This document shows, piece after piece, positions 1-10,775 of a stretch of DNA of 64,000 bases. The position numbers were made by a program, and so were the translations under genes. Position 1 is the first letter of the stretch. Every line of letters begins with the position of its first letter. Origin of the DNA: Dryocosmus kuriphilus (lineage: Eukaryota > Arthropoda > Insecta > Hymenoptera > Cynipidae); the NCBI GenBank assembly GCA_038277395.1, contig CM076189.1:110963267-111027266 (forward strand), written 5' to 3'. The notes under the pieces were generated by a model, which was not told where the DNA came from, made no database searches, and worked only from the letters and a program-made list of their open reading frames with translations.

Positions 1-13
1 ACTATTTCGGTAA

Positions 14-261
14 ACAAACCCCGGCCAAAACAACATTGCTGCAGCTGGAGAAAACGTATTGATTTCACTCTACGGAGTAAAAGAATCTGATGCTTCCATT
101 GATCAGCTAAAATATGAGATGCTTTCTCGTACCGGTCTGAAAACGAAAACAGATTTATCGCGCCTGCCTCCTACGTGTTCAACAGCACGCGAACATTACC
201 TGCGAAAATATCACCAGGTTCAAAAGTGGCTTGGAGAAGAGAAAAATGCTCTTGATTGGGG
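14..261 (+). pseudogene. 5' half of a cysteine-tailed protein gene, split by a retrovirus
   Basis: Open from just after a TAA at 11-13 to the retrovirus junction. The frame reads through GENVLISLYGVKE, LKYEMLSRTG, LPPT and REHYLRKYHQVQKWLG to ALDWG. I recognise this pattern from a widespread family of uncharacterised insect proteins that usually continue WGWK and end in a Cys-rich tail; many of those are probably mobile-element encoded. The ATG-less start and the TAA upstream show that the N-terminus is already broken or lies in another exon. The reading is cut at the GGGG target site (258-261) and resumes at 8327. After virtual removal of the insert, the next codon is TGA where the family has Trp. 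Function unknown. Confidence 0.6.
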
Positions 262-446
262 TGTTATACTGGAAAATACTCAATCTGGTTTTTAAAAATG
301 AGTGATATCTCTGAAGAGAGATCACGTGTCTTTATTGTCGTAGTATGCAGTGTAGAATCAAACTAAGAACTAACTCTTGGGCCTAATGTCCCATATATAT
401 ATAGGTTGCTTATCTAAATGAGCTATGAGCCTGTGGCTATATTACA
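262..446 (-). repeat. 3' LTR of the retrovirus
   Basis: 185 bp, beginning TG and ending CA on the plus strand, matching 8138-8322 with five substitutions. Read on the minus strand it has a TATA-like TATATATAT (389-400) followed by an AATAAA polyadenylation signal (complement of 331-336), the usual order for promoter and 3' processing in an LTR. It directly abuts the GGGG target duplicate. Confidence 0.95.
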
Positions 447-459
447 GCCCTCTTTTTGG
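447..459 (-). promoter_or_regulatory. Polypurine tract of the retrovirus
   Basis: Immediately inside the 3' LTR the minus strand is CCAAAAAGAGGGC, a purine run in the position where plus-strand DNA synthesis is primed. Confidence 0.8.
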
Positions 460-481
460 ACTGTTTTTGGTCTCCAAAAAC

Positions 482-2310
482 CTAAAATTTCAAAGATCTG
501 GGTGTAATCGATTTAGGTATAGAGATGTTAGTATTAATCATTGGGACTGATTCTTGTCGGTGTACGGTGTTGGATTTGTTGCCGAAACTACAATTTGTGT
601 AGCAGTTACCCACTAGTCGTTCTACAAGGTCAATTATAGCGTTGAATAATCCGATTTTGTACATAGTTAGAAAAGTGATTATGCCTAACGATATGTATCC
701 TAAATATCTTAACCATTCTAAAGCTTTTTCTTTCCATGTTTAGACTCGGTGATGGCTTGAGATTTTTTCTAGAATGCTTTCCGCGTTCTCTAGTCTAAGG
801 TGTGTGTTCCGTAGTGTGTCTGAGTCGATAACGTTTGGTAATAAAATCATTTTGCTTTTTATCAGGGTCATGTCTGGTATGTCTTGGTCATATGTCAAGT
901 TCAATTTCACTGTCCGAGTGACGTTCAGGTCGTTGTTTCTAATGTTTAATGAAATTCTTGGTGACATGATTTTGCAGTTGTTTCCGGTTATTATAAATAT
1001 TCCAACATTGATGGTTTGGGAGTCCATTGAGTGATTAAAGCAAATCAAATCAATTTGCTCTGTTTTGGTAAATATTGCTAGGTATCCACTTGTAATTGGT
1101 ATGTAAGTTTCCGGTTGTAATAGAAATGTTCCTAACTTGCATTTACCTTTAGATTGAACGTTAAGGAGACTAGCGTCGCAAGTACTTTGCTGATAAGTTA
1201 AAAAATCCGGTTGTTGTCTCTTACAAATTTTGATTCCTTCGACTGATTTGCATTTATTTAGGCTTTCTTTGTCGGTTGGCACATAGATATATCTTCCGGT
1301 AAGGAGGTACTCGTGGTCCAATATGATGCTCGTGAAAGATCCATCTTTTTGTTTATTTGGGATTTGTATTATTCTTTCGATGGTCAGGATTTCATTTTTT
1401 AATATCGGTAGTTTTATGACATATACTAAGGAGTCTGTTGTTGTTAGTATGTTAATGTCTGCTGAGTCGATTATTCTTTGGTAGTTGGTTTCCCGTCCTT
1501 CAAAATGATACCTTGTCTTGTGCTGGGTTTCGAATTCCTGGATGGTTGCTTTCATTATCGCAGGCGTGACTATAGTGGGTTCGATCATTCCATGTTTACC
1601 TATGTTAATTGCATTTAAAGCGGTTGACAGGTCTTCGCTCATTTCGGCGATAAAAATCTCTAAGGTTGCTATCTTGTCCCGTAACACTGATTGCCTTTTG
1701 TCCTCGTTTGACGCGTTCATTAGTCTCTTCATTAGTTGGTTTTCAATAACGAGTTTGTTGTCGAAACTTTTCATATCTTGCGAGGAGCTATCGAGAATTA
1801 GTTTAATGATTTTCGTGTTGTTTTTAACAATTTCAGCCACTCTCTTGTTGTCCGAGTAAACCTGATCGAATTCGTGATTGACCTGATCTATGTCGTTTTG
1901 GGATAGTGTCCCGAAATGTGTTTTCGAGATATCTCCTATGAAGTTAAATAAACCTCTCCTGAGTCTAACTTTGCCCATAATATTGTGTAATAAGACTTCT
2001 TTAAAGCTTTTAATCGGTCATACCTGGAAGCTACGCTATCGACAGTGCTCCTAATCGGGCAATTGTGGTCGCAATTTTGGGTTAAGAAATCTTTTAGTTT
2101 GTTAATGGTATACATTCTTTCATAAGTGTTGGTAAGATTGACTCCGATTATGAGTGTCCATTGTTCTTCGTAAATGGTGGCCAAACCGAGTTCTTCTTTA
2201 TACAAGTTGGTTGTCAGCGGCTCGATTTTTACTTGTGCTTTAACCAGGGCCATCATTGTCAGTAGTAAGAGGCCGACCCTCATCTGAAAAGTAAGGCATG
2301 ACGTTATCAA
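482..2310 (-). pseudogene. env: env, fusion-protein type (frameshift and premature stop)
   Basis: Envelope glycoprotein gene of the errantivirus class, homologous to baculovirus F-like proteins. The first frame (2310-1936) starts with a hydrophobic signal peptide and carries N-glycosylation-type sites. A frameshift near 1940-1978 separates it from the second frame (1978-740), which begins next to a furin-like RLRR site and a fusion-peptide-like GLFNFIGD, followed by a long helical region. An in-frame TAA at 740-742 stops translation; the same frame then continues through a hydrophobic membrane segment and a short cytoplasmic tail to 482. As it stands the product would lack its anchor. Errantiviral env is normally made from a spliced RNA; I did not map splice sites. 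Confidence 0.9.
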
Positions 2311-5300
2311 TATGGACCTGTATCACTTTGTTTTTTGCTAGTAGTTTCAGATTATTGTTGTTGTTTAAAACACCGATTATTTTGTAAGGGCCTTTCCAAG
2401 AGGGGTCTAATTTATTATTTTTTGTGTTATTTTTTTACCTTAACCAGCTGGTTTATTTCATATAGTGGGTGATGTTTGATAATCCTTGCGTCTAGGTGCT
2501 TCTTTGTTTTCTCGTTTTCTAAACTAATCCTTTCTCTGGCCCTTGCTAGGTTTATCTCGTGTCTTTTTTTCCACTTGTTGATTAGTTCTTGATAGGTTAT
2601 ATTCGGGTTCTGTTGAATGGTTGATGGTAAGTTTGGTTCTCTTCCGAAGGTGAGTTCAAAGGGTGAAAATCCAGTAGTTTGGTTTTTTGTTGTGTTTATT
2701 ACAAAATTTATGAATTTTAAGTTACTATCCCATTCTTTCTTATTTTCCGTTATGGATGTCCTGATTAGGTTTCCTAAAGTCGAACGCATCCTTTCGATGT
2801 TCCCGTTTGATTGCGGGTGAAATGCTGTCGTTCTAATGTGTCGTATTTTGAGGGTTTCTTCGAACTGTTGCATTAGATCGGAGACAAAGTTTTGTCCTTG
2901 GTCGGTTAGTATTGTTTTCGGGGCTCCGAATATGTATGTGTAGTGGTCGATTAATTGTTCCATTATGTTTTTTGCGGTTTCATTTTTTAAAGGGAGGAGT
3001 ACGGTATATCTAGTTAATCGGTCTTGTATGCTCAGTACATACTTATTTCCTTCGGTTGTTTCTGGTAAGGGTCCATAAATATCCATGGCTATTTTATCAT
3101 TTGGCTTTAGAGGGATATCCGGGATTACACTTTCCATTTGATATTTAATTCTCGTGGTCTTATTGAGTTGGCAGATCGGGCAATGTTTCACGTATTTTTT
3201 AACGTCATTCTCCATATTGGTCCAGTGTCCTAGCTTTTGTGCCTTTTCTAGAGTATTCTGCTCGCCCATGTGGCTTGCATATGCTTCCTTCACAATTGCT
3301 TCTTTTTCTTCTTTTATTAATTCTCTTGTGTTAACGAAGCATAGCAAGAATGTGTTTTCCGGGTAGAGTGTTAATATGAATTCTAACATTTCTTGGAGTA
3401 ACTCTTTTTCCAAAGGGGAAATTAAAGGGTCTCCTATACGGATACGGATAATGGTTAGCCTTTTGCTTAGTATTTCTTCGATGACTTGGCCCAATTTTCT
3501 CAGCCACTGTTCCTCGTTAAATTCTGGCAAGTCTTCCCTTTTTAGCGTTTTCCATAATTTTCCTATCGTGTTGGGTTTTATTTTAATTTTTCCGGGGATA
3601 GGGTTTAGTCGCCATTGCATAAAGTCGGTATGCAAATTTTCTGGATCACGTTGTCTTTTGGGTTCCTTTTCTTCTTCTGAGTTTGCTTCAGGCGAAGGTT
3701 CTTTCGTTTTTTTGTTCGGTAATTCTATTTTATCTTTTCCTTGTAGGATCGTATCTTCTATAATGACCGGGGTGTCGAATATTTCAATTTCTGGTAACAG
3801 GTCTTCCAAATTTTCTTCTTCTTCCTCCGTTATCCCTGCACTTTCCATTGCTTGCCGTAGGGAGTCTTTGGTTATGGCAAATATTTGCCCTATGTCTTTG
3901 TCGTTAATAAGGAATAATCTTGACAGGCAATCGGCTACTTTATTTTCCTTGCCTTTTAGGTATTTAATTTCGTATACGTATTCCTCGAGCCTTAATCTCC
4001 ATCTGAGTAAGCGAGAGCTAGGGTCCTTTACGTTATGTAGCCAGATTAGTGCTTTATGGTCAGTTTGTATAGTGCATTTGTTTCCTAATAGATATTGCCT
4101 TAAACGCTTGACGGCCCATACTATTGCCAACAATTCTTTTTCACTGGTTGTGTAATTCTGTTCTGCCTTATTCAGAGTTCTCGATATAAACAGGCATGGG
4201 TGCCCTTCTTGAGAAAGGACTGCCCCCAGTCCGAAGTTGGAAGCGTCGGTTGTTAAGACGAATTGTTTTTTGAAATCTGGGAATTTTAGTACTGGCGCAG
4301 ATGTCAAAGCGTTTTTAGGGATTGGAAGGCTTTTTCGCAGTTCGGCGTCCAATCAAATGGTGTTTCCTTTTGTGTCAGTAATGTTAAGGGTTTAGCGATG
4401 GTAGAGAAGTTCTTGATGAATTTTCTATAATAACCAGTTAATCCGAGGAAAGACTGTACGTCTTTTATTGTTTTTAGTTGTTTAAAATTGAATATTTTCT
4501 GAATCTTTTCATTATTTGGTTTTACTCCATCTTTTGTTAAAATGTGGCCCAAATACTCTAGTTCTGGTTTTAAATACTCGCATTTTGTAGGTTCCAATTT
4601 TAGTCCCAGATTAGTGATACGTTGTAGGATGAGTTCAAGGTTGTTGTTATGTTCTTGGATTGTGTTCCCAAATATGACTATGTCGTCGATATAGACTAGG
4701 CAGTGCTTTCCAATGAGGCCGCAAAATGCTCTGTCCATCATTCTTTGGAATGTGGCTGGAGCATTTTTTAAACCAAAAGGGAGGCGGTTGTACTCGAAGT
4801 GCCCTTGTTGTGTCGAGAAGGCGGTGTACTTCTTACATTCCTCCTTCATTGGTATTTGGTGGAAGCCTGCGCTCAGTTCGAGGGCTGAGAAGAATTTTGC
4901 TTTTCCAAGCTGATCCAGGATGTCGTCGATTATAGGTAGAGTGTAAGCATCTTGGTATGTGTCTTTGTTGATCTGCCTGTAATCTATGACCATTCTTAAT
5001 TTTTCTCCTTTTTTGGGTACAATCCATAATGGGGAATTGAATGGGGATTGTGAGTGTCTTATTATTCCTTTGTCTAAAAGTTTTTGCGTTTCCTCTAAAG
5101 CAAATTCTTTGTGTTTCTCGGGCAGCTTGTGTGATCTAAGGTTTATTATTTTGCCCGAATTTAATGTAATTTCGTGTTCAGCGAGCGCTGTGCACGGTAA
5201 TGGGTCTCCGGGTAGTACGTACGCCTTAGTGTATCTTGAAATAATTTTCTTTATTGCCTCTTGGTTTTCTTGCTCGATGTGTTTTATGTTAGAGGTTTCT

Positions 5301-6010
5301 AATAATATTTGCAGTTGGTCTTGTTCACTGTAAGGGTTTCCTTCTTGTTTTTCGGATTCAAGTGGGGTGGTCTTTATTGTTTTTATTTCTTTATATTTGA
5401 TCTCCTCAGGTACTTTGACCGGTTGTTCTGAGTAATTAAAAAATGGTACCTGTATCTCATTGTTTTTAATCGTGTACAATCCGTCAGGGATATTATCTTG
5501 GTTTTCTATCCAGATATCTGCGTGATTTTTGTTGCTCTTAATTCTGCATATTTTGGTTTCCGTAGGTGCTACGAATTCTCCATCATCGTATAGTGGTAGC
5601 TTTATTTTCTCGATTATTAAATGTGTTGGTGTTAAAGCATATCTGGAGAATTTTTTGAGAAATGGTAACCCTAGGATTCCATCTTCGGGTAGTGGGAATT
5701 TTTGGTCTACTACGTGAAATAAATGGGTTTTTCCGAAGTAATTTAAATATACTGCTTCATGGGATTCCTGGTTATCGTTTCCCATCTGGAATTTCTTTAA
5801 ATATTTAACTCTGTTTACTTCCTAGGGAATTGAATTTTCCTTTATTATATTTATTGCCGCTCCGGAGTCAACTAGTAGCTTGTATTCTCCTCTACATCCT
5901 CTTCTTTTGATAGGCTGCAGTCTTCCAGAAACTGCATTGATTCTGCTTGCTCTAGGTAGTTTTTGTGCTCCAGGATTTCTTCTTCCGTCATTTCTTGGTT
6001 CTCTAAACAT
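2290..6010 (-). pseudogene. pol: pol: protease, reverse transcriptase, RNase H, integrase (broken)
   Basis: Replication enzymes of the retrovirus. Protease: active site LVDSGA near 5860-5890 and ILGLPFL near 5660. Reverse transcriptase: LPFGLKNAPATFQ and catalytic YIDD (about 4690). RNase H: TDASNFGLGAVLSQ, TTSEKELLAI, TDHKAL. Integrase: CPIC zinc ligands, MDIYGPL, LTDQGQNF and NGNIERM, giving the D, D-x35-E core. The first His of the HHCC finger is not evident. Lesions: an in-frame TAG (5822-5824) inside protease; a one-base shift in an A run near 4312 between reverse transcriptase and RNase H; and a second shift in the A run near 2427, after which the expected WKGPY-type C-terminal tail continues in another frame to about 2290. 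Confidence 0.93.
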
Positions 6011-7297
6011 TCCTCCTCCTGGATGTTCCTTACTTGCGGTGGTCTTGTCGGGAATTGTCCGTGTTGAAAATTTTGTTTATAAAAGCATTGGGAGGCAAAA
6101 TGGCCTAATTTACCCCATTTGTGGCATGACATTTTGGCTCCGTCCGCCAAAGGTAGAGTCTGATTTAAGGCTTTAGCCCCGATTGTTGTTGTGTTGGCGT
6201 TTATTCTGGGGGGTTGCACGGGCCTTTGTATAAACCTAGGGGTCGGTCGGGGTGTTACTGGCGCGTTTCTGGTCGGTTGTGATTCCCTCAACCAGGTTTC
6301 ATATTCTGCTGCCTCTTTCTGGGCTTCCATTAATGTTGTGGGTTTCATAGCCCGCACCTGGATTCCGATTTCTCGTTTTAGGTTTAACATATACCGATTA
6401 ATTGCCCCTTTTTCTTCAATTTTCAGTCTGAGTTGTCTTTCGGCACCTCCTGAGGATGCTTGTACTGCATAATTTAATTCATTTAATATTTGTTTAAAAC
6501 GAAATGAGAAGTTTTGAATAGTTTCGTTTGGACCTTGTTTACACGATTCCATTTTGCTTTTAATTGATAGGATCGAACCCGTTTGTTTCAAATTTTGTCT
6601 CAAAGCTTCGTATGGGTCGTTAAAAGTATTTATAGGGGTGTAGCGTATCGCTTTGTCCGCATTACCTGTGATTTTTTCTGCTAGGATAAAATCAAGTAAC
6701 AATTGTGGTTGAGAGCACTGATTTTTCGTTCTCATTACTATTTTTATCAAATCTTCCACGCCAATGTCGTCCTGTCCATTTATGGGTTTTGATAGCTCTG
6801 ATGATATCTTTGGCGGGTATCCCTTCAGGCAAGCGTGGTGCTTGATGATGTCCTAATTGCTGCCGGTTTCTTGCGTTGGGTTCATATCTATTTTCTGATC
6901 TTAACCTGGTATGTTCTCCCTCGGAATCTTGATCTTCGGTTAATCTTCCTTCGTCCATTCCTTCGGTGTCTGTTAGAATGTTCCCTTCTATACCAATTTT
7001 TGCTAATATTTCCTTTCCTTCTTTCATTCTTTTTTCATTTTCCCTCGATAGTAGAGAAATGTTGTCCGCCGCTACCGATTGGCTGATAACCAAATTACTT
7101 ATGCTGTTTCTAATTTCGTCGATCGCTTGAAGTAAACTAATTGGGATTCCTTCCGTTGAAGCACGAGTTTGGGCGGGGGAATCCATTACTGTGATGTACT
7201 TTGGTTCGGGCGGGTCACTATTACTATCACTGTCACTATTGGAATTGTCTCTACTTTCTGTTTCGTCTGTTGCGTATGCGTCTTGCGTTCTATGCAA
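5872..7297 (-). pseudogene. gag: gag (frameshifted)
   Basis: Structural polyprotein of the retrovirus, in two frames: 7297-6692 (acidic, Ser/Asp-rich N-terminal part with a helical stretch) and 6759-5872 (capsid-like part with YEALRQNL and FSFRFKQILNEL, then a Pro/Arg-rich segment and nucleocapsid). The two parts overlap around 6692-6800, where a small indel broke one frame. The nucleocapsid zinc knuckle reads CHKWGKLGHFASQC: a Trp stands where the second Cys of CX2CX4HX4C should be, so RNA packaging would be impaired even without the frameshift. Gag ends at 5872 and overlaps pro-pol, which lies in the -1 frame as in other retroelements; no canonical slippery heptamer is obvious. Confidence 0.9.
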
Positions 7298-8116
7298 ATC
7301 GGTCAGTGTGGAATGTGTTCCCTAATCTTAATTTAATTATGTCGCTGATGGTGTAGTGTCGCGTAACAAAGTTATGTGTATTTTGGACTTTTTTTTTGTC
7401 CTTTAATACAGTGAAATGCAGCGCTTCGTCTAGAACAATGAAACTGATTCCAAAGTAGGTGTTTTTGTTTTTATTGAGGAGAGGTAGGGCTTGCGAGCAC
7501 GCGAAGTATGCCTCACCCAACACTTGAAATTCTACTCCACCCGATGTGAAACGAACTTTGGTTTTACATCGGTCGCCTTCCGCAGACCGCAAAGGAGATT
7601 GACACTTATCAAGTATTGTTTTACGATTTGTTTTTACGATTTGTGCCTACTCAAACTCTATCATGCACTTACAGTGAATTTTCGTCCTCTGGCAGTTGGC
7701 TGAAACTCCGTAGAGTCTCCGCTCGCTGTCTGGATTCCTAATTCGGCCGGCGACGTGTCTCCAGGCTGCTACTGCTGGTTTCCTTTAGATCGGGTGTGGC
7801 TGACTCGATCAACTCCTTGCTGTTAGGCAGATGCCTCTTCCGTCTGATTACGGGCCTCGTACAATTTCTTTAATCTGAGTTTTTTTATCACTCTCCTACG
7901 TAGAATAGGTCCTACTTCAATTCAGACGCTAGTTTCGAAAGTGATAATACAACTCGGTGTTTTCGGGCTGTCCGTGGTACAGTCCGGAGTTCACTTCCCG
8001 ATGAGGTTACGGGATTCGTTCCTCGTGGTCTTCCAGGTCTCCGTCACTTATGAGAAGAGAAAGGCTTAAGTGTTTTTCTCCGTAGAGAATGCTTTCTTTT
8101 CGAAGTATTAAAACGG
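7298..8116 (-). other. Retroviral leader between primer-binding site and gag
   Basis: About 0.8 kb with no recognisable domain. A 100-codon frame (7592 down to 7290) begins MRSAEGDRCK and runs into the first gag frame, overlapping it by a few bases. The gag frame itself has no early ATG: it opens after a stop near 7317. The 100-codon frame could therefore be the true N-terminus of Gag, separated by a frameshift, or a chance frame in the leader. I do not recognise its sequence. Confidence 0.4.
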
Positions 8117-8134
8117 ATCCTGGCAGGATCGCCA
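8117..8134 (-). promoter_or_regulatory. Primer-binding site of the retrovirus
   Basis: Three bases inside the 5' LTR, the minus strand reads TGGCGATCCTGCCAGGAT, which can pair with the CCA end of a tRNA. The acceptor and T-arm sequence it implies (CCTGGCAGGATCGCCA) looks like an arginine tRNA with a GGTCCTG acceptor stem rather than the serine or lysine tRNAs used by well-known errantiviruses. The tRNA identity is from memory and needs a match in the host genome. Confidence 0.7.
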
Positions 8135-8137
8135 ATT

Positions 8138-8322
8138 TGTTATACTGGAAATTACTCAATCTGGTTTTTAAAAATGAGTGATATCTCTGAAGAGATATCA
8201 CGTGTCTTTATTGTCGTAGTATACAGTGTAGAATCAAACTTAGAACTAACTCTTGGGCCTAATGTCCCATATATATATAGGTTGCTTATCTAAATGAGCT
8301 ATGAGCCTGTGGCTATATCACA
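8138..8322 (-). repeat. 5' LTR of the retrovirus
   Basis: 185 bp, TG...CA, partner of 262-446. It carries the TATA-like run and, at 8207-8212, the complement of AATAAA. As the 5' LTR of a minus-strand element it would drive transcription toward lower coordinates. It is followed by the GGGG duplicate and the resumed host-side reading frame. Confidence 0.95.
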
Positions 8323-8326
8323 GGGG

Positions 8327-8608
8327 CTGAAAAAAAAGTGACCGGGGTTTAGAGCCAGCGAACAAGAACCGATTCCACATGTTCTATTGAACATTATTTG
8401 ATGTGGATGCACAAAAAAATCCGGCAACGCGTGCGGATGTCGAAAAGCAGGATTAAAACGTTCAATTCTATGCAAAATTTGCTGTGGCGAAACATGCACG
8501 AATTTTAACGAAGACGCAGAAGACTCGAATGATGACGGCGATAAAGATTACGACGACCTGCCTACAATGGTAACTTTACCTAGAGCAACGATATTGTCAA
8601 AAAGATAG
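8327..8608 (+). pseudogene. 3' half of the same gene: Cys-rich tail
   Basis: Continues the gene interrupted at 261. From 8354 one frame reads EPIPHVLLNII, an in-frame TGA (8399-8401), then CGCTKKSGNACGCRKAG and CKICCGETCTN, ending in an acidic stretch before TAG at 8606. The dense C-x-C and C-x2-C spacing is the tail expected for the family recognised at 14-261. The segment nearest the insertion (8327-8353) is in a different frame from the tail, so there is also a frameshift. The gene was therefore inactive before or soon after the insertion. The Cys pattern suggests metal binding, by family analogy only. Confidence 0.6.
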
Positions 8609-8807
8609 GCGAAGGAATTGACCCCTACAACTAACGACGATGACGTTAACGATGAAAATAGGAAACTACTGTAAATCTGAATGAAAATTTCAAGAAAGAT
8701 AAAGAACACGCGAGAGAAAAGAAACCGTGGAGTAGGCCTCTTGCGGAGACCATGTTAAAAAACGCGCCGTTAATTTTACCTCAAAGGTGGTGAGGAAAGG
8801 AGTTTTA

Positions 8808-9650
8808 AAAAATCTGCCCGGTTCGCGGGCACATTCTCATCGCGCGCTTCGCGCGAAGAATAAGCGCGCCTATGGCGCGCGTCTGTTGGCACTCGCGCTT
8901 CGCACTCGATACATTACTTACGGCACTCGCGCTTTGCGCTCGATAGGTTATTTACCTCAATTCTGCTTATTAACATTTTCCCATATCTTGCATAGTTTTG
9001 CGGAAAAGTGGTTTTCTTTATATTTCATAATATTTAGCGTTCTCTCGATTAAAACCAAAACCGTGCATTATAACAAAAAATGGTTAAAACAAAGTTTGTA
9101 GATCTTGTTGTGCCAAAGAAATTTATTTATAATCATTTTTTTCGTATCTTGAATATTTTGGCGGGAAACCACATTTTCTCATTTTTAATAACGTTTTCTC
9201 GGTTAAAACAAAAACCGTGTACTTTATAAAAAAACGGTGAAGACAAAATCGTAGATTTTCTTAAGATAAACAATTCTGGTTACATATATATTTTCTGTAT
9301 CTCGCATATTTTAGCCGGAAAATGTATTTTTTGAGTTTGTGAAAACAGTTTAGGATGGATAGAACCATAACCGTTGGTCAAAAATCGCTGGTTAACGAAT
9401 TCGTCCTTACATTTTACGCCCTAAAGAAGTATGCCAAAGCGCAATCCAATCCGAATTGTCCTTCGAAAGTTATCATGGTAAAAGTCTACAACGACAACGA
9501 CAAAGACAGACAGACAACAACCTAAAACCTGTTTTTTTCGTATTCAAGGGGTCATGAAACGTCGAGATTTCATGAAATCCGCGAAAGTCAGTTTTCACAT
9601 AAAACTAATACCTTCTCATTGAGATGAGAATGTAATAATAAAAAAATTGC
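8808..9650 (+). repeat. CATTCTCATC-family repeat, first unit with GC-palindromic terminus
   Basis: Starts AAATCTGCCCGGTTCGCGGG, where CCCG...CGGG forms a hairpin, then CACATTCTCATC and several GCGCGCTTCGCGCG and CTCGCGCTTCGC palindromes to about 8950. The body carries repeated CGTATCTTG...TTTGCGG modules, a short reading frame (9355-9525) and a CAACGA microsatellite, and ends at the hairpin TTCTCATTGAGATGAGAATG. The same start and end occur at 61.97 and 63.57 kb, so these are true element ends. I cannot assign a superfamily; the TC start after an A would fit a Helitron, but no CTRR end is convincing. Confidence 0.7.
9355..9525 (+). CDS. Recurring 56-codon frame of the CATTCTCATC repeat
   Basis: ATG to TAA, reading MDRTITVGQKSLVNE, then KKYAKAQSN, and ending in an Asn/Asp-rich tail encoded by the CAACGA microsatellite. 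The same frame occurs in other copies of the repeat. No known domain, signal peptide or membrane segment. It may be a chance frame kept open because the copies are young. Confidence 0.2.
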   Translation: MDRTITVGQKSLVNEFVLTFYALKKYAKAQSNPNCPSKVIMVKVYNDNDKDRQTTT

Positions 9651-10775
9651 ATTTTTCAGCCAAACTATGTAAAAATGAAGAAATTTACGTTTTAGATATA
9701 ATTTTATTGATTGGTGAGCGCGAGAAGCGTGATGAGAATGCGCCTGACTAGCTGGCAGATTTTTCAGTAACCTTTAATAACTTTTCACTGACTGTATAGT
9801 AATGCATTTTTTGTTTAAAAAGACAGTATTATACGTTTAATAAATAAAGTATGGGTTGCATCACAAAAATGGTTTCAAGAGAATTTGTAGGTCTTCGGAA
9901 GGTGAATAATTCTGCTTCTTGATATTTTCTCGTATCTCGCAAACTTTTGCTGAAAAGTGGATTTTTTTATATGAATTAACATATTTCACGAATCACTTAA
10001 AGATCGTGCGTGTTTTCGAGAAAATGGTAGGGAGTAAATATGTAGATGTTTCTGATTTGAACAACTATTTTTATTATGATTTTTTTCGTATCTTGCATAG
10101 TTTAGCGGAAAATTTGAAATTTTGATTTTTTAATAGAGTTTTCTCGATTAAAACCAAAACCGTGCATTTTAACAAAAAATGGTTAAAACAAATTTGGTAG
10201 ATCTTTTTGAGGTGAACAAATTTATTTAGAGCTCTTTTTTTCGTATCTTGAACATTTTCGCCGGAAACCACAGCTTTTCATTTTTAATAGCGTTTTCTCG
10301 ATAAAAACAAAAAAACCGTGTACTTTATGAAAAAACGGTGAAGACAAAATTCGTAGAGTTTTTTAAGATAAATAATTTTGGTTATATATATATATTTTCT
10401 GTATCTCGCATAGTTTAGCCGGAAAATGGATTTTTTGAGTTTGTGAAAACAGTATTAGATGGATAAAACCATAACCGTTGGTCAAAAACCGCTGGTTAAC
10501 GAACTCGTCCTTACTTTTTGTGCCCTAAAGAAGTATGCCAAAGCGCAATCCAATCCGAATTGTCCTTCGAAAGTTATCATGGTAAAAGTCTACAACGACA
10601 ACGACAACAACAACGACGACAACGACAAAGACAGAGAGACAACAACCTAAAACCTGTTTTTTCGTATTCACGGGGTCATGAAACGTCGAGATTTCATGAA
10701 ATCCGCGAAAGTCAGTTTTCACATAAAACTAATACCTTCTCATTGAGATGAGAATGTAATAATAAAAAAAATTGC
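9651..10775 (+). repeat. CATTCTCATC tandem unit 1 (about 1.13 kb)
   Basis: First full tandem unit. Near 9716-9766 it has an inverted copy of the family terminus (GATGAGAATGCGCC...GGCAGATTTTT) followed by the body modules, a reading frame at 10459-10650 and the closing hairpin near 10737-10756. The next unit starts with nearly identical sequence 1125 bp later, measured at the GAGCGCGAGAAGC motif (9716 to 10841). Confidence 0.75.
10459..10650 (+). CDS. Recurring 63-codon frame, unit 1
   Basis: MDKTITVGQKPLVNE with KKYAKAQSN and an Asn/Asp-rich tail (NDNDNNNDDND) from the microsatellite. Identical in amino acids to the frame at 11601-11792. Function unknown; a coding role is unproven. Confidence 0.2.
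   Translation: MDKTITVGQKPLVNELVLTFCALKKYAKAQSNPNCPSKVIMVKVYNDNDNNNDDNDKDRETTT

Larger units (their letters stand above)
262..8322 (-). mobile_element. Endogenous retrovirus, Ty3/gypsy errantivirus type, complete but inactive
   Basis: An 8061-bp element bounded by two 185-bp LTRs and a 4-bp target duplication GGGG (258-261 and 8323-8326). On the minus strand the order is LTR, primer-binding site, leader, gag, pro-RT-RNaseH-integrase, env, polypurine tract, LTR. An env gene of the insect F-protein type places it among errantiviruses. The LTRs differ at 5 of 185 positions by my count, so insertion is fairly recent, yet every coding region carries a frameshift, a stop codon or both. Probably a fixed dead provirus; expression of fragments cannot be excluded. 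Confidence 0.95.

Noticed and set aside
3376..4155. 259-codon plus-strand frame opposite the retroviral RNase H region
   Set aside because: Antisense shadow of pol; Ser/Phe-rich composition and no domain.
8299..8499. Minus-strand frame with His/Cys residues
   Set aside because: Antisense of the Cys-rich tail, whose plus-strand reading has the expected C-x-C pattern.
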